Shown: piece by piece, positions 15,248-19,067 of the stretch
How positions within the stretch are numbered: position 1 is the stretch's first letter
Layout of the letters: every line of letters begins with the position of its first letter
Assembly (NCBI GenBank): GCA_945900685.1
Contig: CAMDJS010000030.1
Location: forward strand, 1 to 19,067
Direction: 5' to 3'
Source: Bordetella parapertussis
Lineage (GTDB): Bacteria; Pseudomonadota; Gammaproteobacteria; Burkholderiales; Burkholderiaceae_C
DNA: 19,067 nt
The notes under the pieces: generated by a model
The model's database searches: none
Seen by the model: only the letters and a program-made list of their open reading frames with translations
Told to the model about the DNA's origin: nothing
Translations under genes and position numbers: made by a program

Positions 15248-16153
15248 TCAAAATTTGTGTGAAGGTGGAAGTCCGTTTTGGGTAGCGACAAAATCCGCCA
15301 ACATAGGCACATACTTTTGTGCAAAACCTTTTGCTTCCATACCGGCGAACGAGTTTTTCACCATGGATTGGATCGGATGCAAAGCACCGATGTCATTGGC
15401 CAGACTGCTGAGATAGCGCATGTCTTTGTGCGCGTTGCTGATGGTGAATTTGTGAGCATTCTCGTCACCATTCATCGTCCATTTCATGAAGGTGTCGTAG
15501 AACGGACTGCGCATTCGCCCAGAACCAATGACCGCATGAAATTGGTCTTGGCTCAAACCGGCTTTGCGGGCGATAGACAAGGCTTCTGAAAACAAGGCGG
15601 CATAACCCATGGCAATGAAATTATTGATCAGCTTCATGGTGTGCCCCAGTCCGACTGGTCCCAAATGCACGATATTGCCGGACCAGCATTCGAGGACAGG
15701 CTTGACTTTGGCAAAGACTTCGTCCGATGCGCCCACCATGGAGTCCAGCGTCCCGGCTTCTGCTTCAACCGGCGTGCGACCCAAGGGCGCGTCAATGAAA
15801 TGCATGCCGTGGCTGCCAGCCAGCGCTGCCATTTGCTTGGTGGAAACAGGATTGGAGGTAGAGCAATCGATGATGATCAATCCTTTTTTGCCGCCGGCCA
15901 GCAAACCGTCAGGACCGTTCATCAAGGCTTCGACTTGGGGAGAGCCGGTGACGCACAAATGCACGATGTCGCAATGACTGGCGAGTTCGCGTGCGCTTTT
16001 GGCTTCAGTGGCACCCAAAGCTTTGAGGCGCTCCACGGGTTCCCGGTTTTTATGGCCCATGATGACCAGCGGGTAACCTTTGGTCACGATATTTTTGGCC
16101 ATGCCCGCGCCCATCAGGCCGACACCGATAAATCCAATCACGGGTTTACTCAT
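15248..16153 (-). CDS. Beta-hydroxyacid dehydrogenase (GarR/HIBADH family) with GRT substrate loop
   Basis: A 301-residue NAD(P)-dependent dehydrogenase interconverting a 3-hydroxyacid and its aldehyde. The Rossmann motif GFIGVGLMGAGMAKNI is at 7-22, the catalytic Lys at 174 in GHTMKLINNF, and HKDMRY at 242-247. The substrate loop reads DAPLGRTPVEAEAGTL (121-136) where 3-hydroxyisobutyrate and tartronate-semialdehyde reductases have DAPVSGG. A GRT at this position is known from sulfolactaldehyde reductase YihU, so the substrate may carry a different anionic group. I chose ATG 16153 because AAAGGAG (16161-16167) lies 7 bases before it; the ATG at 16159 would be too close. It lies between the hydratase and SDR genes in one operon. 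Confidence 0.9.
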   Translation of the reverse strand: MSKPVIGFIGVGLMGAGMAKNIVTKGYPLVIMGHKNREPVERLKALGATEAKSARELASHCDIVHLCVTGSPQVEALMNGPDGLLAGGKKGLIIIDCSTSNPVSTKQMAALAGSHGMHFIDAPLGRTPVEAEAGTLDSMVGASDEVFAKVKPVLECWSGNIVHLGPVGLGHTMKLINNFIAMGYAALFSEALSIARKAGLSQDQFHAVIGSGRMRSPFYDTFMKWTMNGDENAHKFTISNAHKDMRYLSSLANDIGALHPIQSMVKNSFAGMEAKGFAQKYVPMLADFVATQNGLPPSHKF

Positions 16154-16160
16154 GAACATA

Positions 16161-16167
16161 CTCCTTT
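16161..16167 (-). promoter_or_regulatory. Strong ribosome-binding site deciding the dehydrogenase start
   Basis: AAAGGAG on the minus strand, 7 bases before ATG 16153 but only one base before the alternative ATG 16159. This sets the start of the beta-hydroxyacid dehydrogenase gene. Confidence 0.75.
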
Positions 16168-16172
16168 AAAAA

Positions 16173-16991
16173 TCAAGTGATCTGAACCCGCACATCGGCA
16201 CATCCAGTCAAATCAAAACGCAAATGCTGACCTGGCAGAGGAAAAAAAGAGGCCAACCAACTGCCGGTGGTGACCCACTGACCGGCTTTGAAGCGGCGGC
16301 CACGTTGCTGAAAATGGTTGGCAATCCACGCCATGGCCTCTAGGGGATGCCCCATGACATCACGGCTGTGACCGCTGCCTATGGCCTGCCCGTCTACGTA
16401 AGCAGTCCCGGTGGTTTGCCACAAATCGGGGAACTGATTTTTTTCAATACGAGCGCCCAGCACAGCGCCATGGTTCCAAGCATTTTCAGCCACCAAGCTG
16501 AAAAAGTTGTATTTCAAATCGGCATACACGGCCTGTCTGTCATCTGCAATTTCAAGACACGGATAGGCGCAGGCGATGAAATCGAGAATGTTGTCTGCGG
16601 TCCACGGGGCTTTGCGCTCGGGTACATCTGTTGCAAATTGCAAAGCCAATTCAAATTCAATGATCAGGTGTTGACGCTTATTCGCCGTCACACTGTGCCC
16701 GCTTTGAAAAACCGTGTCAGCCATCACACAACCAGAGATGGCATCGTCAAAGCCTACAAACTCGCGCATCACAGGCGTGGTGATGGCGATTTTGTAGCCG
16801 CTGACCGAGGTGTGACGCAACTGCGATTGCATATCTATCAAACAGTCTTGTGCGGCGTAGGCTTGCATCACATCGGCAGGCGCCAAAGGTTCAAGCAAAC
16901 CCGTGAAAAATTCTGCTTGCTGCTGTTGGCGCAACAACTCTTGTGCTGCTGGGATAGCGCCTGACCAATGCGGTCTTTGTGTGAGTGGCAT
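16173..16991 (-). CDS. 2-keto-4-pentenoate hydratase (MhpD)-family / FAH-fold enzyme
   Basis: A 272-residue enzyme of the MhpD/HpaH branch of the fumarylacetoacetate-hydrolase fold. Such enzymes hydrate or decarboxylate 2-keto-4-enoic acids with a divalent metal. GYKIAITTP (65-73) supplies the conserved Lys67; the metal ligands would be Glu112 and Glu114 (IEFEL) and Glu147 (PCLEIADDR); GHPLEAMAWIAN (214-225) and VTTGS (240-244) are family blocks. Size matches the usual 260-270. The true reaction here is unknown: hydratase, decarboxylase and hydrolase members look alike. It begins 6 bases after the NTF2-like gene and is followed after 19 bases by the dehydrogenase, so it belongs to the leftward operon. 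Confidence 0.88.
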   Translation of the reverse strand: MPLTQRPHWSGAIPAAQELLRQQQQAEFFTGLLEPLAPADVMQAYAAQDCLIDMQSQLRHTSVSGYKIAITTPVMREFVGFDDAISGCVMADTVFQSGHSVTANKRQHLIIEFELALQFATDVPERKAPWTADNILDFIACAYPCLEIADDRQAVYADLKYNFFSLVAENAWNHGAVLGARIEKNQFPDLWQTTGTAYVDGQAIGSGHSRDVMGHPLEAMAWIANHFQQRGRRFKAGQWVTTGSWLASFFPLPGQHLRFDLTGCADVRVQIT

Positions 16992-16997
16992 TGACTG

Positions 16998-17450
16998 TCA
17001 AGGAATCCGGGTCGATTGCCACGAGATGTATTGCATCATCCCGTCTTTTTTCTGCCAGATGCTGTGAAAGCGCAATAAGACATTCACGTCCTTGTCGTTG
17101 ACAGTCACATCGTAGTTGCCGTTACCGGTCAAGATGGCGATGCAACCGAAGGTGCGCACCTGAACATCTGAGCGACGCATGACCTTGTAAACGACTTTGC
17201 CAGAGCGCATGGACTCGATGTAACTTTGTTTGTTGTCAACCACCGCGCTGGTGTGTGTGTAAACCAGATCCGGCGAAAAGAGTTTGTCCATGGTCGCGAA
17301 ATCATTGCTCATTTGAGCGGCGTAGCGCGCATCCTCTGCTTTCAAGGCTTCGTCGGCCGTGACGTTGTCACAAGTTGCTGCCAATGCAGGGGTGCCTCCA
17401 AGCAAGGCCGCCAGCAGCATCGGTACCAGACGGAACATAAACCGTTTCAT
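16998..17450 (-). CDS. Secreted NTF2-like (SnoaL/DUF4440-type) protein
   Basis: A 150-residue exported protein. The signal peptide (1-24) has KR, a hydrophobic core and an ALA cleavage site before AT. The mature part is one cone-shaped NTF2-like domain: helix EALKAEDARYAAQMSNDFATMDKLF, then LVYTHTSAVVDNKQSYIE, and strands ending VLLRFHSIWQKKDG and YISWQSTRI. Family members are enzymes (isomerases, dehydratases), ligand binders or of unknown role. In the mature domain His66 and Asp72 are possible pocket residues; Cys27 and Cys102 may form a disulfide. A strong AAAGGAG (17457-17463) sits 6 bases before the ATG. As first gene of the catabolic operon, a periplasmic step or ligand capture for the imported compound is plausible but not shown. 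Confidence 0.83.
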   Translation of the reverse strand: MKRFMFRLVPMLLAALLGGTPALAATCDNVTADEALKAEDARYAAQMSNDFATMDKLFSPDLVYTHTSAVVDNKQSYIESMRSGKVVYKVMRRSDVQVRTFGCIAILTGNGNYDVTVNDKDVNVLLRFHSIWQKKDGMMQYISWQSTRIP

Positions 17451-17482
17451 GCGAGTCTCCTTTGAAATGTTGATCCATCATA

Positions 17483-17629
17483 CGCAGCCTGCGCGTCATC
17501 TGCTATTGAAAGTTACCCGTAACTCAGCATGCGCAAACTCTCCCTCATTGCGCATTTTGATAGGCGTGGTTCGTTAGCTAGGGTTTATAGCTAGGGTGTC
17601 TGGCTTGACAGGGTTGTATGGTCAAGCCA
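17483..17629. promoter_or_regulatory. Palindrome-rich divergent control region of the TRAP/catabolic locus
   Basis: The 202-base gap between the outward-facing NTF2-like gene and dctP contains, in order: CGCAG-C-CTGCG (17483-17493); AGTTAC-CC-GTAACT (17511-17524); ATGCGCAA-N11-TTGCGCAT (17529-17555); a direct repeat TAGCTAGGG at 17575-17583 and 17588-17596; and TGGCTTGAC-N11-GTCAAGCCA (17601-17629), followed by CTTTTT at 17635-17640. TTGATA (17557-17562) and TTGACA (17605-17610) could be -35 boxes, but no well-spaced -10 was found. These look like operator sites; the last repeat could also be an attenuator hairpin. The bound regulator is not encoded in the window. Confidence 0.6.
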
Positions 17630-17652
17630 AGCGTCTTTTTGAAAGTCAACCC

Positions 17653-18636
17653 ATGAGCACCCACTTATTCAACCGTCGCCAATGGCTTGCGATCAGTTTT
17701 TTACTGTGTGTTTTGCCCTCCTCCCTCTGGGCTCAGCAAAAATTGAAGTGGGCCCATGTGTATGAATCTTCTGAGCCCTACCACACCGAATCGGTCTGGG
17801 CTGCAGAAGAAATCAAAAAACGATCCAAGGGGAAATTTGATATCCAGGTATTTCCCGCCTCCAGCCTAGGCAAAGAAACCGATTTGAACCAAGGCTTGAT
17901 GCTCGGCTCGGTGGACATCATTATCAGCGGCCCGTCATTCGCGGCACGCAGCTACCCTCGCTTTGGCATTGCTTACTATCCGTTTATTTTCAGAGACGGC
18001 GACCATTTGCTGGCGTATTCCAAAAGCCCCTTGTTTCAAGAAATGGTCAATGAATTTCGAAGCAAGACAGGCATTCAAGTCACCTCCTACACCTACTATG
18101 GCGCGAGACACACAACAGCTCAAAAAACATTCAACCAATGCGCGGATATCAAAGGCTTGAAAATCCGTGTGCCAGATGCTCCCGCTTACACCGCCACTTG
18201 GCAGGCTTGCGGAGCCAACCCCACACCGATCGCGTTTGCCGAGGTTTATCTGGCTTTACAAAACGGCACTGTCGATGCCCAAGAAAATCCACTGACTACC
18301 ATCGAGGCCAAAAAGTTTTTTGAAGTGCAAAAATCCATCATGCTGACCGGCCATATCGTGGACGGTTTGATCACCATGGTGGCACCGCATGTCTGGAACA
18401 CCTTGAACGCCGCAGAACAAAAAATGTTCACTGAAGTGATGCAAGAGGCTGCTGTGCGTGCTTCTGCCAAAGTCAAAAAACGTGAATCTGAACTGATTGA
18501 ATTCTTTAAGAAAAAAGGTCTGAATGTGGTGGAAGTCAACCGCAAGAGTTTTCAAGATTCGGTGTTGAAAAACAAACCGGTTGAAAGCCTGAACCTGACC
18601 AAAGCAGATTACGACCGCATACAGGCGGTCAAATGA
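17653..18636 (+). CDS. dctP: TRAP transporter substrate-binding protein DctP
   Basis: A 327-residue periplasmic solute receptor of a TRAP system, which captures an organic acid and delivers it to the membrane subunits. The signal peptide (1-27) ends LWA before QQ. The DctP fold shows LKWAHVYESSEPYHTESVWA (31-50), FPASSLGKETDLNQGLMLGSVDI (67-89), and the ligand-binding Arg172 in GLKIRVPDAPAY (168-179), the residue that normally clamps the substrate carboxylate. GTVDAQENPLTTIEAKKFFEVQK (205-227) is the usual hinge. Substrate cannot be read. ATG 17653 is chosen because the signal peptide starts there; an in-frame GTG at 17596 lies in the repeat-rich control region. It is coupled to the next gene by an ATGA overlap and divergent from the catabolic operon. 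Confidence 0.92.
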   Translation: MSTHLFNRRQWLAISFLLCVLPSSLWAQQKLKWAHVYESSEPYHTESVWAAEEIKKRSKGKFDIQVFPASSLGKETDLNQGLMLGSVDIIISGPSFAARSYPRFGIAYYPFIFRDGDHLLAYSKSPLFQEMVNEFRSKTGIQVTSYTYYGARHTTAQKTFNQCADIKGLKIRVPDAPAYTATWQACGANPTPIAFAEVYLALQNGTVDAQENPLTTIEAKKFFEVQKSIMLTGHIVDGLITMVAPHVWNTLNAAEQKMFTEVMQEAAVRASAKVKKRESELIEFFKKKGLNVVEVNRKSFQDSVLKNKPVESLNLTKADYDRIQAVK

Positions 18637-19067
18637 GCAAAGATGCCGAGCAAATTGCCAGCGCGTTCGGTGAAGCTGAAGCCCAGGTTAATTTGTCCGG
18701 GGTGATTGCAGAAGCCTGGCTGGCTTTGGCATTTTTCTGGTTGTTGGGCTTGACGGTTTTGTACCAATTCATCACCCGCTATGTGTTTAATGACTCTGCC
18801 GCTTGGACTGAAGAGATCGCTCGCTATTTGCTGATCGCCACGGTATTCATCGGCGCCGTCATCGGTGTCGCCAAAAACAACCACATTCAAGTGGATTTTT
18901 TTTTCCGCTTCATGCCCCCGGCTATGTCGCGCTCACTGTCGCTGTTGGTAGATGCGTGCCGAATTGCATTCTTGGGTTGCGCGAGTTGGTTGACCTGGGA
19001 GTTGATGCAAAAAATGGGCAGCTACCAGATGACCATTGTCAACCTGCCGATGAATATTGTTTACGGC
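18633..19067 (+). CDS. dctQ: TRAP transporter small permease DctQ (3' end outside window)
   Basis: The first 145 residues of the small four-helix membrane subunit of the TRAP transporter, open to the window end. ATG 18633 overlaps the dctP stop (ATGA). After a polar N-terminus, helix 1 spans about 25-47; the DctQ block FITRYVFNDSAAWTEEIARYLLI (46-68, with Trp58, Glu60 and Glu61) leads into helix 2 (63-80); KNNHIQVDFFFRFMP (81-95) precedes helix 3 (about 101-125). Family proteins are about 160-190 residues, so most is present. A run of nine T in codons 88-91 is a possible slippage or sequencing-error spot, but the frame stays open across it. The large permease DctM should follow outside the window. 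Confidence 0.9.
   Translation, partial: MSKDAEQIASAFGEAEAQVNLSGVIAEAWLALAFFWLLGLTVLYQFITRYVFNDSAAWTEEIARYLLIATVFIGAVIGVAKNNHIQVDFFFRFMPPAMSRSLSLLVDACRIAFLGCASWLTWELMQKMGSYQMTIVNLPMNIVYG

Noticed and set aside
15641..16180. 179-codon plus-strand frame over the beta-hydroxyacid dehydrogenase
   Set aside because: The minus-strand gene has full family motifs and a strong ribosome-binding site; the plus frame shows none.
1..19067. CRISPR arrays, tRNA/rRNA genes, IS elements, integrases, toxin-antitoxin or defence systems
   Set aside because: I looked for regular spaced repeats, cloverleaf-like segments, transposase motifs and small paired genes on both strands and saw none that I could support by eye.

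Overview
The window reads as chromosomal DNA of a Gram-negative betaproteobacterium, most likely Burkholderiales (Comamonadaceae-like). This rests on protein style: a SulP permease, a YqjD/YqjE pair, an Adhesin_E-type secreted protein, TRAP transport genes and Sec signal peptides. It is inferred by eye, not by database search. No rRNA, tRNA, CRISPR array, IS element or integrase was recognised. No gene-free stretch exceeds 300 bases.

Layout. (1) 1-1257: the 3' end of a SulP anion permease gene, cut by the window edge. (2) 1352-3208, leftward: a small two-helix membrane protein, then a LolD/MacB-type ATPase translationally coupled to an FtsX-type permease that lacks its N-terminal part, probably a gene remnant. 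(3) 3331-4577, rightward: a secreted Adhesin_E-like protein, a DUF883/YqjD-like C-tail-anchored protein and a YqjE-like membrane protein with an extra YqjK-like tail. (4) 7825-4566, leftward: a signal-less ModA-like binding protein, a TrhO-type rhodanese fused to a complete glutathione S-transferase, and an SDR. (5) 9282-7912, leftward: an ACS-family MFS carrier, divergent from (6).

(6) 9516-12767, rightward: a compact PhnD/PhnC/PhnE-type ABC importer. Its binding protein resembles the 'putative selenate' subgroup, and its permease is a tandem double-length PhnE. (7) 14372-12786, leftward: a secreted cysteine-rich protein with a metzincin-like zinc motif, then a periplasmic FKBP prolyl isomerase. 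(8) 17450-14469, leftward: a catabolic operon of a secreted NTF2-like protein, an MhpD-type hydratase, a beta-hydroxyacid dehydrogenase with a GRT substrate loop, and an SDR dehydrogenase. It is divergent from (9) a TRAP importer: dctP at 17653 and dctQ from 18633 running off the window. The 202-bp divergent gap holds four inverted repeats and a direct repeat, so importer and enzymes are probably co-regulated.

Most notable: the TrhO-GST fusion; the TRAP plus catabolic locus with its palindrome-rich control region and a YihU-like GRT motif; the PhnE-fusion importer; the metzincin-like secreted protein with an offset third histidine; and the truncated ABC permease. None can be called new to science from sequence alone. 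They are candidates for checking.
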